A DNA stretch of 64,000 bases from Apium graveolens (Eukaryota; Streptophyta; Magnoliopsida; Apiales; Apiaceae). Within the stretch, counting starts at the first letter, position 1. Each line of letters begins with the position of its first letter. Below are positions 1 to 12,581 of the stretch, in pieces. Below the pieces are notes generated by a model. It was not told the origin of the DNA, searched no databases, and worked only from the letters and a program-made list of their open reading frames with translations. The DNA lies in NCBI RefSeq assembly GCF_009905375.1, contig NC_133647.1:46434506-46498505 (forward strand), given 5' to 3'. The position numbers were made by a program, and so were the translations under genes.

Positions 1-2
1 AA

Positions 3-1030
3 ACATTGGGATATGGATAAATCAATCTTGGGAATGTCATCATTAAAGAAGTAGCTCTGCTCTCAGGACTTAAACACAATCTGTTGAGTGTCAGTCAAAT
101 CTGTGACAGAGGTTATCATGTGGATTTCTTTGAAGAACACTATGAAGTTGTAAGTAAATCTACAGGCAAAGTTGTTCTGAAAGGATACAGGCGTGGTAAC
201 ATTTATAAAGCCAAACTTTCAACAAATACTGATGGTTCTGCAATCTGTCTGATGAGTAGAGCATCAATTGAAGAAAGCTGGAATTGGCACAAGAAACTCT
301 CTCATTTAAATTTCAACAATATAAATGAGTTGGTCAAGAAAGATCTTGTGAGAGGACTGCCAAAGTCAGTATTTGCTCCTGATGGCCTTTGTAATTCTTG
401 TCAGAAGGCCAAATAAAGAAAATCTTCATTCAAGAGCAAGACTGAATCATCAATTCTTGAGCCTTATCACCTACTCCATGTGATCTATTTGGTCCTGTAA
501 ATGTCATGTCTATTGCAAAGAAGAAATATGCTATGGTCATAGTGGATGAGTTCACCAGATACACATGGGTGTATTTCTTGCACACAAAAAGTGAAACTGC
601 ATCTATCTTGATTGATCATATCAAGCAACTGGATAAATTGGTCAAGGACTCAGTGAAGATAATAAGACGTGATAATGGTACTGAGTTCAAGAATTTGATA
701 ATGGAAGAGTTCTGCAAAAACCATGGAATCAAGCAGGAATTTTCTGCTCCTGGAACTCCACAGCAAAATGGAGTTGTTGAAAGGAAGAATAGAACTCTCA
801 TTGAAGCTACACGTACAATGCTTGATGAAGCAAAGCTTTCAACCTATTTCTGGGCTGAAGCTGTGCAGACTGCTTGCTTTACTCAGAATGCAACACTCAT
901 TAACAAGCAAGGAAAGACACCATATAAGATGGTGAAGAAAAAGAAGCCAAATCTGAAGTATTTTCATGTATTTGGATGCAAGTATTTTGTTTTAAGACTC
1001 ATCCTGAACAGCTATCCTAGTTTGATCTAA
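3..1030 (+). pseudogene. Copia A pol: integrase, broken
   Basis: The frame is open from base 3 except for a TAA at 18-20. It encodes the end of the protease-integrase linker, then the integrase zinc-binding domain (H...H, then CNSC near 399-410) up to a stop at 414-416. A one-base deletion near 482 shifts the frame. From 506 the integrase core follows, with its acidic residues in VDEFTRY, RRDNGTEF and NGVVERKNRT. A second frameshift near 990 moves the coding sequence into the frame used by the reverse transcriptase downstream. Copia integrase inserts the cDNA into the genome; this copy would be non-functional. The domains are recognisable and the breaks are few, so the insertion is only moderately old. 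Confidence 0.85.
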
Positions 1031-3213
1031 AAGCTGATGAAGGGATCTTTGTTGGATATCCACTTTCCACAAAAGCCTTCAGAGTCTATAACTTGAGAAC
1101 AAGAGTGGTCATGGAATCTATCAATGTCTCTTTTGATGATAAGAAGATTAATGGACTTGAAGATTTTATTGATCATGATCAGCTGAGATTTGAAAATGAA
1201 GACTCAAATTCTGATACTGAAAATTCTGACAATCTAAATCCTGATACTGCAAACTCTGATGGATCAAACTCTGATGTTATTAAAACTGTGGTGACTACGC
1301 CAAAGGAAGATGCACCTATGCAGGGGGAGCATACTCAAGATATAACCACATCTCAAGAAGCATCAGAACATACATCTGGCTCTTCAAGTTCTGATTAGTC
1401 AAGTTCTGATAAGCCAAGTACTGATAGTCCTGAAAATCTAAATTCTGAAGAATCCAACTCAGAGGGCATAGTTTCAGGGGGAGCATCAGAAAATATTAAT
1501 GAAGATAGCATGGATCATGGGGGAGCATCCAGTTCTAGAGAAAACCTTCCATCTGCAAGGAAGTGGACTAAATCACATACACCTGATTTGATAATTGGAA
1601 ATCCTGATGCAGGTGTCAGAACTAGAATAGCTACTTCAAGTGAATGTCGTTACAATTCTTTTCTTTCTCAGACTGAGCCAAAGAAAGTGGAAGAAGCTCT
1701 TTAAGATGCTGATTGGGTGCAAGCAATGCAGGAAGAGTTAAATGAATTTGAAAGAAACAAAGTCTGGACCCTAGTGCCAAGACCAAAGAATAGATCTGTT
1801 GTTGGTACAAAATGGGTATTCAGAAACAAAACTGATAGTGATGGCATAATTACAAGGAATAAGGCAAGGCTGATTGCAAAAGGATATTCTCAACAGGAGG
1901 GAATCGATTATGATGAAACATTTGCACCAGTTGCTAGATTGGAAGTCATAAGGATATTTTTGGCTTATGCTGCTCACAAAAAGTTTACTTTCTTTCAAAT
2001 GGATGTGAAAAGTGCTTTTCTCAGTGGAGAATTGGAGGAAGAAGTATATGTTGAACAACCTCTGGGCTTTGTAGATTCCAAATATCCAGATTATGTCTAC
2101 AGGCTTGATAAAGCACTTTATGGACTTAAGCAAGCTCCAAGAGCATGGTAAGAGACTTTAGCTCAGTTTCTTCTGGAAAGTGGATTTAACAGAGGAACTA
2201 TAGACAAAACACTGTTCTACCTCAACCATGGAAATGACTTACTTCTGGTCCAGATTTATGTTGATGATATCATTTTTGGTTTTACAAATGACAGACTTTG
2301 CAAGAAGTTTGCCAAACTGATGCAGTCAAGGTATCAAATGAGTATGATGGGGGAACTTAGCTATTTTCTGGGCCTTCAAGTCAAGCAGAATGAAGAAGGC
2401 ACTTTTATTTGTCAAACTAAGTACACCAGAAATTTGTTGAAGAAATTTGGAATGCAAGATTGTTTAAGTGCATCCACTCCCATGGCCACTGTAACAAAAC
2501 TGGACAAGGATACTGGTAAATCAGTAGATATTACTGATTACATAGGTATGATTGGCTCACTACTCTATCTAACTGCTAGTAGACCTGATATCATGTATGC
2601 TACCTGTCTTTGTGCAAGATATCAAGCAGATCCAAGAGAACCTCACTTAACAGCTGTGAAAAGAATTTTCAAGTATCTTAAGGGAACAACTGATCTGGGA
2701 TTGTGGTATCCCAGAGAATCAGATTTTAAACTAATAGGTTACTCAGATGCAGATTTTGCAGGTTGCAAAATTGACAGGAAAAGCACAAGTGGAAGCTGCC
2801 AATTTCTTGGAGGCAGATTGGTTTCTTGGTTTAGCAAGAAACAAATGTCAATTTCCACATCCACTGCAGAAGCAGAGTACATTGCTGCAGGAAGCTGTTG
2901 TGCACAGATTCTTTGGATGAAGAATCAGTTACTGGATTATGGGTTAACATATTTCAAAATCCCTATTTACTGTGATAATCAAAGTGCTATTGCTATGACA
3001 GGTAATCCAGTTCAACACTCAATGACAAAGCACATCAGCATCAGGTACCACTTCATAAGGAAACATGTGGATGAAGGTACAGTGGAATTGCACTTTGTTC
3101 CAACAGATGAACAACTAGCAGATATCTTCACAAAACCACTGTGTGAAGCTACTTTTACAAGATTGGTAAATGAACTTGGAATGGTTTCAGGTTCTTTCTC
3201 TAAATCTGCTTAG
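994..3213 (+). pseudogene. Copia A pol: reverse transcriptase and RNase H, broken by stops
   Basis: One reading frame runs from about 994 to the stop at 3213, interrupted by TAG at 1018, TAG at 1396, TAA at 1702 and TAA at 2149. An acidic Asn/Ser-Asp-rich linker (about 1170-1500) separates integrase from reverse transcriptase. Reverse transcriptase is recognised by [22 protein letters not shown] and the catalytic YVDDII near 2258. RNase H is recognised by YSDADFAG, STAEAEY, CDNQSAI and KHISIRYHF. The codons of the linker repeat an aagttctgat-like word that recurs in the element's non-coding DNA. I chose the limits by frame continuity, not by an ATG, because this is the inside of a polyprotein. 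Confidence 0.87.
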
Positions 3214-4553
3214 TTTTGTTCTGATGCATCAGACTTTATGATCAGTATTTACAGAAATTACTCTCTTTGTGTATTCTGTGCTTAATTGAAAATTGCTTAA
3301 GTACTGACTGTTGACTGATGTGACTTTCTAAACTCTGATAGTGATATGTCTGTTTTTGTAACTATTCAATCCTATGAGGATATATGTGCTAGATGCTGAC
3401 CTAGTAGTCTTCAATACACTAGAGATCCCATGTTAGAAGTAATTATTTATGTGGAAATCCATTGACACAAGCAAATTCTGATGTTGAGCTTAGTTAAGAT
3501 TACTCTATCTATCTCATTACTAAGTCAAAAACTAGAATAATGCTTCTCATCTGTTAAGTTCTGGTGTTAGTAAATCTACTGAATGTACTAAGTGCTGATA
3601 AACCTCACTTATCAAAAGAAAAAGGAAAAAAAAAGAAATAAAATCAGGTACTCCTTTGAGGTCTAGAGTAAAAATGTGGAAGGGACGATCCAAGTGCATT
3701 GCTGGTATTAAGTAATATGCATCAGAAAAGCAAAATATTTTCTTGGTGACTTTTCACACTCTATGATTACTGGAAAAATACTCTGATAATAGCATAAATT
3801 CTGATAAGCAGTCGTGACTCACTTACACTGAGAAGCCACTATAAAATGGAATTTAAAAAGATGCACAAAATTAGCACAAAACAGTTGAGGTGGACTCAAG
3901 CATGAACTCATTCAATAATAGGCTTCAGAATAATGACAGATATTTAGTAAAGTTTTAGTTATGCCTTATTTCTAAGATGTACTGAAGTGAATCAGACTTT
4001 ACTCTTTGTCTGATATTTAGCTTAATGCACACACAAAACACTCCATATGAATGATGAAAATTACTGTGGTGATCTATGTTATTTTAGATGAATAGTTTAT
4101 GTGTCAGATTACATAAATTCTGAGGACAAATTCTGTTGAACGTTCTGATAATTAAGTTCTGAAGAATTTATATCAGATTTTGTGTGAAGAATTACAAAGA
4201 TAGGCATTCATTTTTCGAGTTAAGAAATCATGTTCTGATAACTGTTAAGTTCTGATATAAGTCTAAGTTCTGATACTACATTCTGATCCTTTACTTGACT
4301 TATTTGTGGATAAAATCTAAAAACAGTCTCCTTTTAAATCAGAATATGTTTGGGCGGAATATTAACAGTCAATATAATTAGATATAGTGGTACACGTACA
4401 TGCACAATAATTTTTACTTGTTTCTTGTGCGCATTAAACCTAGTTTTACCTTTCCAATGACTGTTTTTCTTCTTCCAAGTCTAGGGAGACGAGGTAGAAT
4501 TATTTCTACATGTCAGCATTCAATTTCCTTGCGTCTCCTGACATTCTCTTGCC
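3214..4553 (+). other. Non-coding spacer of copia A between pol and the small extra frame
   Basis: I see no coding sequence here. The stretch is AT-rich and contains many copies of a short word close to AAGTTCTGATA (for example near 3478, 3800, 4143, 4233, 4249 and 4266). The word is also found in the pol linker, in the accessory gene and, inverted, in the LTR. Confidence 0.6.
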
Positions 4554-4561
4554 TATATAAA
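4554..4561 (+). promoter_or_regulatory. Candidate internal TATA box of copia A
   Basis: TATATAAA lies 84 bases upstream of the ATG of the small extra frame (4638), in a C-rich context ending in a pyrimidine-rich leader. Placement and sequence fit a plant core promoter inside the retrotransposon, separate from the LTR. Inference from sequence only. Confidence 0.4.
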
Positions 4562-4637
4562 CAAACACTTCACAACAGCCTACAGATCAGTTCTTTTCTC
4601 ACATACTCACCTTCATTTTCTTCATACCAACAAAACC

Positions 4638-4907
4638 ATGGTCAACTACAACATGTTTTTGAACTATGAAACCTTCAACATGGAGCTGAGCTGTGAAGCC
4701 TGGCAGCAGGAATGACACGTCACTGCCATTCCTGATGAGATTTGGGACTCGGTTCCCCAGGAGGTTCTCACCCACCTCCTGTTCTTTTACATGGACTACC
4801 ATCGCCATCTGGAGCGATTGGAGGAAACAAAGCTAGAAGCTCTCCGCCAGCAAGAGCGAATCATCAGACTCGCTATTCTTTTTGTAGAGAGTAGGAAGAA
4901 GAAATAA
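4638..4907 (+). pseudogene. Small extra frame of copia A (89 codons, one internal stop)
   Basis: The frame begins with ATG in the good context accATGg, runs 25 codons to a TGA at 4713-4715, then stays open in the same frame to TAA at 4905-4907. The second half is Glu/Arg/Leu-rich and looks like an amphipathic helix or short coiled coil (many LEE/RQQE-type heptads), ending in a basic RKKK tail. I do not recognise the family. It follows a candidate TATA box and precedes the giant accessory frame. With only one stop it may be a real small gene recently broken, or chance; the coherent composition after the stop favours the former. Confidence 0.4.
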
Positions 4908-5635
4908 TTTATTTTCTTCTTCCTATTTTTCTTCATCGTCAGCCTTGCCCTACTTCTTGAGCTAGGACTAAGGTTGTTGATGTTAGGTTTAGAAGTTTAG
5001 GACAATCTTGTAATGCTCTGATGTAATTTAAATTTCATGAATGTATTCTCTAAATATATTAATGGAATTTTTACTTTTTGCAAGTTTTTGTCTCTGAGAT
5101 TTTTGTAATTTAAATGCACTGATAAATCCTGATATATTTATATTCTGATGACCATTTCATTTTTGATTTAAATTAAGTTCTGATCTTAAAATATCAGTAC
5201 TTGTTTATTTGATTTATTTTGGTCATTCTCACACTCAATTTTTTTTCTTCAGAATATTGGTGTTGTAGTGACAATAATTGAATAAGTGGGAACAGTTTAA
5301 ATTTTGAATTAAAACTGATCTACCTCAATTCATGGAATTACTGGGTAAGTGGAACGGTTTTTCCTTGAAAAACTGCAAGTGGGTAAGTAATGATTACTGT
5401 TTTCCCGTGCCCATTAACTATTCATTATTGCTGCATGTCTGACAGGTGTCCAACGGTTATATTTTTTTTTACCAAGTATAAGTAAGAAAGAGAGAAGATT
5501 ATACAATCTTTTATTTACTTTTACACTTTATCTCTCTTTCTTTGCTTTTACTCTCTCTCATCTCCTGACGTTGGTTTTTCATACAGACATTTTATCAAAC
5601 ACCTAACAGGTAAATCTTAAATTTCAATTATTCTC
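4908..5635 (+). other. Non-coding spacer before the giant accessory frame of copia A
   Basis: AT-rich sequence with further AAGTTCTGATA-like words near 5142 and 5176 and a pyrimidine-rich stretch at 5510-5570. A sequence reading CTAACAG followed by GTAAAT near 5604-5615 resembles a splice junction just before the ATG at 5636, but I cannot show that it is used. Confidence 0.45.
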
Positions 5636-8600
5636 ATGGCACCTAAGGATTTGATCATTGATGGAGCTAAGTTCGTTCCAAATAACTATGCTGCAATTCT
5701 CGATCATGCTGAAGCTCCGTCTGAGTTGTATTTTGTGCAAGATCTTCTTGCACATAGTGAAATTGGGTATGCATTGACCCAACCTTCAGTCTTTTCAAGC
5801 CAACAAGTTCTGACGTTTTGGCGGACTGGGCATTTTGATAATGGTGGTACAACTGGTACTCCCGGTATTATTTTTGAAGTGGATGATTCTGAACATGTGG
5901 TAACTCCTGGTACACTACGCAAGGCCTTACACTTACCAGAAGGCTGTATTTTCTCAACACCGGAGGAATCAACTCTACAAGAGTTAATGGCAAGTTTGGG
6001 GTATGAGCAGAGTTTGGCTAGGCTTGGACAGTTGAAACGGGCTCATATCAGAAAGGAATGGAGCTTCTTCTTCAACTGCATCACTAAAGCCTTCGGGAAT
6101 AAGTGTTCCAACTTTGATGCCATTCCTATAATGAGTCAGCACATCGGGTATGCTATTATTAACCAAACTCATTTTGATTTTGCAAATGTTGTGATAGGTT
6201 TTATTGGAGATAGGATGACAGAAGATAGGAATGTTGTCTACTTTGCTAGATTTTATCAGCTTATATATACTTTATGTTGTGCTGATGAATCCCAACCTAC
6301 CACTGACTTAACTCCACCTTTCAAAATTGCAAAACGAGCCTTTAATGACTTGATAAATGCTGACCTTAAGAAAAAGGTGGTTAGACCTTTACAGATTCCT
6401 CAGTCTGTAAAACAGATCTTGGTAAATGCTGATCCTCAAACCTATAGGTCTGTTTATCCTGATGTCCAACCCACCACCACAACCCAAACACCACAGCAAC
6501 CATAAGAACATACCACTCATACATCAATTCCTCAACCTTCCCTCAGAACATATCTCAAATCATATCTCTCAACTTCACAGACAACTCAACCTTCATCCTC
6601 AGCACCTACTGTAAAGCCTTCATCTTCCAAGCCCAAAAGGACAAAGACTGTTTCTCAAACACCACAAAAGAGAAGAAGGATTGTTCTGAGAGATGAGTCT
6701 GATAGTGAGGAACAAGTTTCTTTATCAGAACCTGTTGTTAAAGAAGCTGAGAAAGTTCCTTCTCAGAAGGATTCTGGAATTGGGGGATCTAAGCTTCTCA
6801 AAAGGCTTAGAAGAATGACTTCTGCTGAACCTCCCAGGGAATCCCCACCTTCAAAGAGATACAAGAAACAGAGAGCTAAAAGGTCAGTTTCAGATGATGA
6901 GGAAGCAGCAGCTAAGGAAGGAGATCAGGAATCTCTGATCTCACAAGAACCAAAATCTGCTGAAGCCACTGTTTCTCCATTGACTCCAACTCATGAAGCT
7001 GATACAGAAAAGGCCAACACACCATCTGTATCTCCTGTTGATCCAGGCACAAGTGCTGAAATTGATATTCAGAACCTGGTTGTGCCTGAGGTACTTTACT
7101 TAGAAGCTCCAACAGAAATTAATCCATCAACAACACATGTTACTGATGCTACTCAAACTCCAGAATTATCTACTACACCTTCTCTGCATCTAGATGATGA
7201 TGATCATAATATAGGTGAGCATCAGGATATGGCTGTTGATCAGAACATGGAACCAGATCAACACTTAGAGGATGATGTTGAAGCCTCAATTGCTTCTCAT
7301 ACTGTTGTTTTATCAGAAGATGCTGATTCTGTAAGTTCTGATGCTGCAAATGCTGATGATACTGGTGATGCTGCTTTAAATGCAGATGCTGATGAAGCAG
7401 GTCCTTTAGGACATGCACCTCAACAAACTGTTCATAAATCTGAACTAGTTAAGAAGTTTGTTACAAGAGAAGCACCAGTGCCTTGGAGTGAAACTCCTTC
7501 AGGACAGGAGTGGACTAAGGAATGGAACTCAGTTACCTGTGTTCCATCTGCAAAGAATCTTGCTGAGCACTTGACAAAAGCTGATGAGATGTTAATTACT
7601 GATGATTTCAAAACACAGTTTCGAGTCACTACATTGAGTACTAAACATATACAAGGTCTCCATTCCACTACTCATGCAGAGTTACATAAAATTCAGGAAG
7701 AATTAATCAAGCAAGAACAAGTTCAGAAACTTGACAAGAAAAAATTCTTCCAACCTACCTTTGACAGAGTTGCTTATATTGAGAAGACTTAAGAGAAACA
7801 ACAATCTCAGATTGATGATATTTTGAAAAATCAAGCTTCTCAGCAATCTCAACTTAATGAAATCCAAGCCTCAGTGGAATTGCTTGTCTCTTTTCTCTTA
7901 CCTGCTGATGCCAAAAAGGGGGGGAAAGTAATTAAGTCCAAATGCAAAACTGATAAGACACTGAAGGGGAAGGATGATGAAAAAGATGACCAAGGAAACT
8001 CTGGAATGGGTGGAGGTCATAGTCAAGGTAGAGGTTTCTCATCAAGAAAAGCTGAAATCACAAGTCACAGGACAAGTTCTGATGCTGGAAAAAGAATTAC
8101 TTCTGCTACTGGTAAAAGGATAAGTTCTGATGAACTTTTAGACCTTGATGAAGAAATGTCAAGACAGTTATTTCTTAAGGAATATCCAGGATTGGACTTG
8201 GAGAGTCTGATGGAAGAAGAAGCCAGACTTAAATCAGAAAAAGTCAAATCTAAATCTGAGGCTTCTGGTAGAAAGAAACTTCCAAAACTCAAAGGCATTG
8301 TGATAAAAGAAAGGACAAATCCTGAAGCAATCATGGCTAAATCACAACTGCAGATAGATCCAAGGTCCAAGGGCAAAGAGAAAGTTGGTGAACCTATCAA
8401 GGTTTATGTGTCTCCTGTGAATGAAGAAATTACTTATGAAGATGCTGATCTTGCTCTGACTTCAAGAAAAGTTTCTAAGACAACCTCTGACATGGCTCAA
8501 GTTGTTCAGAGTCAAGAGATAGTTAGTTCTGATATCTCAAAGAAGCAAGTAACCTCTAACATAGCTCAAGTTAACTTGATATCAGAAGATAAATAAAAGG

Positions 8601-9409
8601 AAACCTCTGACATTGCTCATGTTAAACCTTCAAAGATACTCCTATCAGGATTCACTAAAGCCAAACAGACTCAACCTTTGAAGACTGCTGCAAGTGGTTT
8701 TGAAGCAAGAGTGGTTACTGGAAAGGAAGCAAGAGATAAAACTGGATTGGGAAGTGCTGATGAAAGAAGAATACATAACACAACCAATGATCCAACTTCC
8801 TTAAGTGAACCAGGTATTGGAGCAAATCCTGAGTGATTGAATCAACTAGAATCTGTACAAATGGTTTACCATACCTACTTGAAAGAACACATCTTGTTGT
8901 ACTTCATGACAGATGGTAGGATTTATCATATAAGGGAAAATGTCATTCCACTGAAGTATTTTGAAGAGCTGGAACATGTATTATTCTTACTTCAAGTGAA
9001 TGACAAAATAACAGAAAGTGCTGCAAACTTTTTGAAGAGTCAAATTCAGAAACAGAAAAAGCTTTATTCTGTTAAGTCTGACAGCTCATATCTTCCAAAG
9101 TACAGAGATCACAAGGGTGATATTGTTGAGATGAAGCCAAACACTGCCAAGATTATAACTACATTTCTGGGTTACAGGGCTGTGGAATTCAATCTTGAGT
9201 CTGACAAGGCATATTTGATCAGACTGGATCAGGATATAAAGAAAGCTAAAATTAATGATCTCAGGGATGCAATCTTTCAAATTGGTGAAGATACTGCAGA
9301 ACTTAAAGATGCTAAAAGGAGGATGATTGATGAACTCAAATATGCTGAGAGATGTTTGTTGAAGAACTATCTCAGAACAACTCCTGACATCAGAGAGATC
9401 AGAAGATGA
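5636..9409 (+). pseudogene. Giant accessory reading frame of copia A, downstream of pol
   Basis: A single frame of 1258 codons starts at ATG 5636 and ends at TGA 9407. It is interrupted by only four nonsense codons (TAA 6503, TAA 7790, TAA 8594, TGA 8834) and no frameshift, so I read it as one gene. Residues 1-280 look globular and resemble the N-terminal part of long frames in asterid copia elements that share a QFW/TFW-type core followed by a conserved HIRKEWSFFF-like helix. Residues about 290-660 are rich in Ser, Thr, Pro and acidic residues. The rest is Lys/Glu-rich with predicted coiled coil and a compact C-terminal domain (about 1070-1257). I see no signal peptide or transmembrane segment, so it is not a classical envelope gene. 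Function unknown. Confidence 0.65.
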
Positions 9410-9601
9410 AGCCAAGTCAAGATCTACAACTGCTTAAATTTTGATATGAATACAGACTGAAGTTGTTATCAGAAGTTAAAGATTGGTAAAGCTTTAAGGA
9501 CTGTAAGTTGTAGTTATCTAGTCAAATTGTCATGCATTTGTACTTAATGTTTTTGACATCATCAAATATTTGTTAAACTTGTATATTATGCTAATTTACA
9601 A

Positions 9602-9613
9602 GTTGGGGGAGAT
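9602..9613 (+). other. Polypurine tract of copia A
   Basis: A purine-rich run (gttgggggagat) lies immediately before the TG that opens the 3' LTR. This is where plus-strand DNA synthesis is primed in copia elements. Confidence 0.8.
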
Positions 9614-10208
9614 TGTTAGATATATTTGATAATGTCATGGCTAATGTGATTTATGTTTAGTTTTCAGATCTTACTTAAACAGGATAAATCAGTACTTACT
9701 GGAAGTCAGGACTTAAGGATATCAGTACTTAAATTATCAGGGGATAATCATCAGAAGATGGATATCAGAACTTAAGTACTGAAGGATGTTCAGATAAGGA
9801 AGGCAGCTGGTTAAAGGAAAGAAGATCGAGACAAACATAAGAACAGATATGCATGAAGAATGAATTCTATGAAGAATAGAATACTTGGAAGAAAAGATAT
9901 CTGATTGATATATTTTAGGAAGCAGAATTATATTTCATATCAATTAGCGATTATCTTGTAACTGTGTAGTATATAAACACAGACATAGGGTTTACACTAT
10001 AAGTGTTATCACAATCGAGAAGAATATTCATTGTAACCCTAGCAGCTCTCGTGATATTTGTTCATCACTGAGAGAGAACAGTTCCATACTGTAACAGAGT
10101 TTATTGTTTCAATAAAGTTTGTTTTCTGTTACTTGAGTTATTAAAGTTCGATTTGATTGTACTATACACTGTATTCACCCCCCTCTACAGTGTGTGTGTG
10201 ACCTAACA
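9614..10208 (+). repeat. 3' LTR of copia A (595 bp)
   Basis: Begins TGTTAG right after the polypurine tract and ends CTAACA, giving short inverted termini. It contains TATATAAA at 9970-9977 and AATAAA at 10111-10116, the expected promoter and polyadenylation signals. The U3 part carries words such as cagtactta and gatatcagaactta, the inverse of the AAGTTCTGATA word of the internal region. Confidence 0.85.
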
Positions 10209-10700
10209 TATCCTCTATTATACTTTTTTGTTGCAAACTCGACGATGCCGAGAAACTGTTAATAAAAATCCTCTTTTGATTTTATTCCAATTTCAAAATT
10301 ATTAAGAATGAAATATAAGTAGATATTTAATTTGATCAGATTTTTATAAAATTTAATAATCAAAACTGTGCACTATTAATTTCACATTCTTTTTTAATTC
10401 AGTTGTTTTTATGAAATAGACATATTTATACTTATACTTTATATCAAAATTTTACATACGTTTTTAAAAATTATTGTATATCTTTTATTATACCTTTTTA
10501 GTGTAGAACACGATACTTCATCGAAGAAGACACCGAGAAACTGTCAATACATATTATTTTTTTTGATTTAGTTCCAATTTTAAAATTATTGTATATTCTC
10601 TATTATATCATTTCAGTTGTAAAACAGACGATGCCAAGAAGCTGTTAATAAAAAATTTTATTTTGATTTTATTTTAATTTAAAAAATATTGAGAAAGAAA
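10209..10700. repeat. Three degenerate ~110-bp repeat units
   Basis: Units starting near 10209, 10479 and 10588 share the outline: Ta-rich start (tat-ctattatac-like), an 'acgatgccgagaaactgtt'-like core, then a T-rich tail. Copia A is inserted exactly at the start of the first unit. Origin unknown. Confidence 0.5.
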
Positions 10701-12576
10701 TATAAGCAAAAATTTCATCTGATAATAATATGAGGAAGTAACACAATAAGCAATCTCAATAACCATATTATCTTCATTTATGATTGAAGTGATATGATAT
10801 AGTTGTATTTGTGGTAGAAAATGAAAAATCAATTTTTTTGGTGTGATTCCTAATAGAGGGGAGTTGTTTCAATTGTCTTGCATAAGCACTTTGGTCAAAA
10901 TTTGGGATTTATATTTTTTACGAAATTTTACGTATTAGTGTTTTTCTATGATTATTTCTCACAATAATTATTGTTGTTTATCCATTCATTATAAAAAAAA
11001 TGAAAATTATAGGCTAAATGAAAAGTATTTGTTTATCTATTCATTATTAAAAATATAAATATTACAAACTTTTACTATCAAGTTAGAGTATTGTTTGAGA
11101 ATAAAAGAATATGCCAGAACATTATTATCTTCATTATAAGGATCAAGAACATTGATGAATTGCGTAACATCTAAGCGTTCAATTTTCATATACACACAAG
11201 AATAAAAAAGAAAACTTTAGTACTATAAGTACATGTTGGATTGCGGAATGTTTGTTGTATGTTTAAGTATTATATGGATTTATCAAATGCATGATTGTAA
11301 CAATTGATGCTAAATACATTTTCAACTCGGGCTCAATCCCCAATTTTCAATTCTGATCTAGAATGTTTCATTTTCATCGTTAAATATTAACTCACTATGT
11401 GTTTACTTAATAGCAATTTAATTTTATGCTATGAAAAAAATGCATGAATAAATGGAATCAAATTGGAATAATTATCTAATCAAACTTATTACTACTGTTC
11501 AATAAATTTAAAGATATACACAAAATTATCATATACAATACCATATAATACCATATGTGAATAAAAGTCAATGATGCAATGGACCATATAGAATAGGAAG
11601 TAATAAAATGAGCGCGGCGACTAACAATATATATTACCTCCATTTTGTATTAAAGTGATGGTTATTTTGTAGTTGTACTACAAAATGATAATCGAAACTT
11701 TTTGGTGCTGAAGCCTGATAAAGAAATAGAAGATGTGTCAATTATATTTTAATTTGGACACAATTTGGGATCAATACATTTTTTTAATAATATAATTTAT
11801 AACCCACATTAATTAATTCATTTAATTCATGTTATTGTTTAACTTGAAATATATTTTTTTTATTATATATTTGCAATAAAAAATTTAACTAACATCATAT
11901 TGCAACTATTCATGACAATATTATTTGAGAGACATTTTTCTAAACTCGACAACTTAATTTGCATCGAAGAATAAAATATTAAAATTATAAAAAAATGATA
12001 AACTAATTTATTTAGTACTATTTTTTCTGCTTTTGTTATTCGGGGAAGGATATATAATTTCTATATATATAGAAACATAAGTACATGTTTATGCATTGAT
12101 TCAAACAGCGGAGATCTTTTATCAGCGGTGGTTTGAATTGATTGTTTAGATGATTTATGATTCAGAGATTTGTGAGTAATAGTAAATATTTGTAGTTTAA
12201 GTTTTAGTAAAATTTATTTATTTAATAAAATATTTTCTTATAGTTTTATATATATATATACATATATATATATTTGCCAAATGTAGTTTTATATATTGAA
12301 TCTGGTTTATATTGTGATTTAACTGATAGACATGCCCTTACAAAAAAATTAACGGAGGTGACCAAATTTAACGGCGTGCATAACTTGTAAAAATATTTAA
12401 AGGGTTAGTACACAAGATGAGAGTTTTTAAAATATAATATTACAAGTGATACAAAGTACGTACACAAAGTTCACTTTACACTTATATACTTAATACTATT
12501 TTGAATACAATATTTTACTATGTCAACAAATTTTAGAAAATATATATTTTTTGCTATTTTAGATAACTAACATGGT
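10701..12576. other. AT-rich intergenic DNA
   Basis: No reading frame, exon or transposon terminus that I can support. Contains TA microsatellite runs near 12244-12270. Confidence 0.5.
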
Positions 12577-12581
12577 TATTA
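12577..12581. repeat. Target site duplication of copia B (left copy)
   Basis: TATTA directly left of the element; the same five bases follow the other end at 17354-17358. Confidence 0.9.

Larger units (their letters stand above)
1..10208 (+). mobile_element. Sirevirus-like Ty1/copia retrotransposon A (5' part outside window)
   Basis: The order integrase, reverse transcriptase, RNase H is the Ty1/copia order. It is followed by about 6.4 kb of extra sequence, a purine-rich tract and a 3' LTR (TG...CA). Gag, protease and the 5' LTR lie left of the window, so the target duplication cannot be checked. An added reading frame between RNase H and the 3' LTR is typical of Sireviruses (SIRE/Maximus), which is why I favour that lineage. 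Pol and the accessory frame contain nonsense codons and pol has two single-base frameshifts, so this copy cannot make its own full protein set. Confidence 0.85.

Noticed and set aside
5636..9409. Envelope gene for copia A
   Set aside because: No signal peptide, transmembrane helix, cleavage site or Cys pattern of an envelope protein can be seen.
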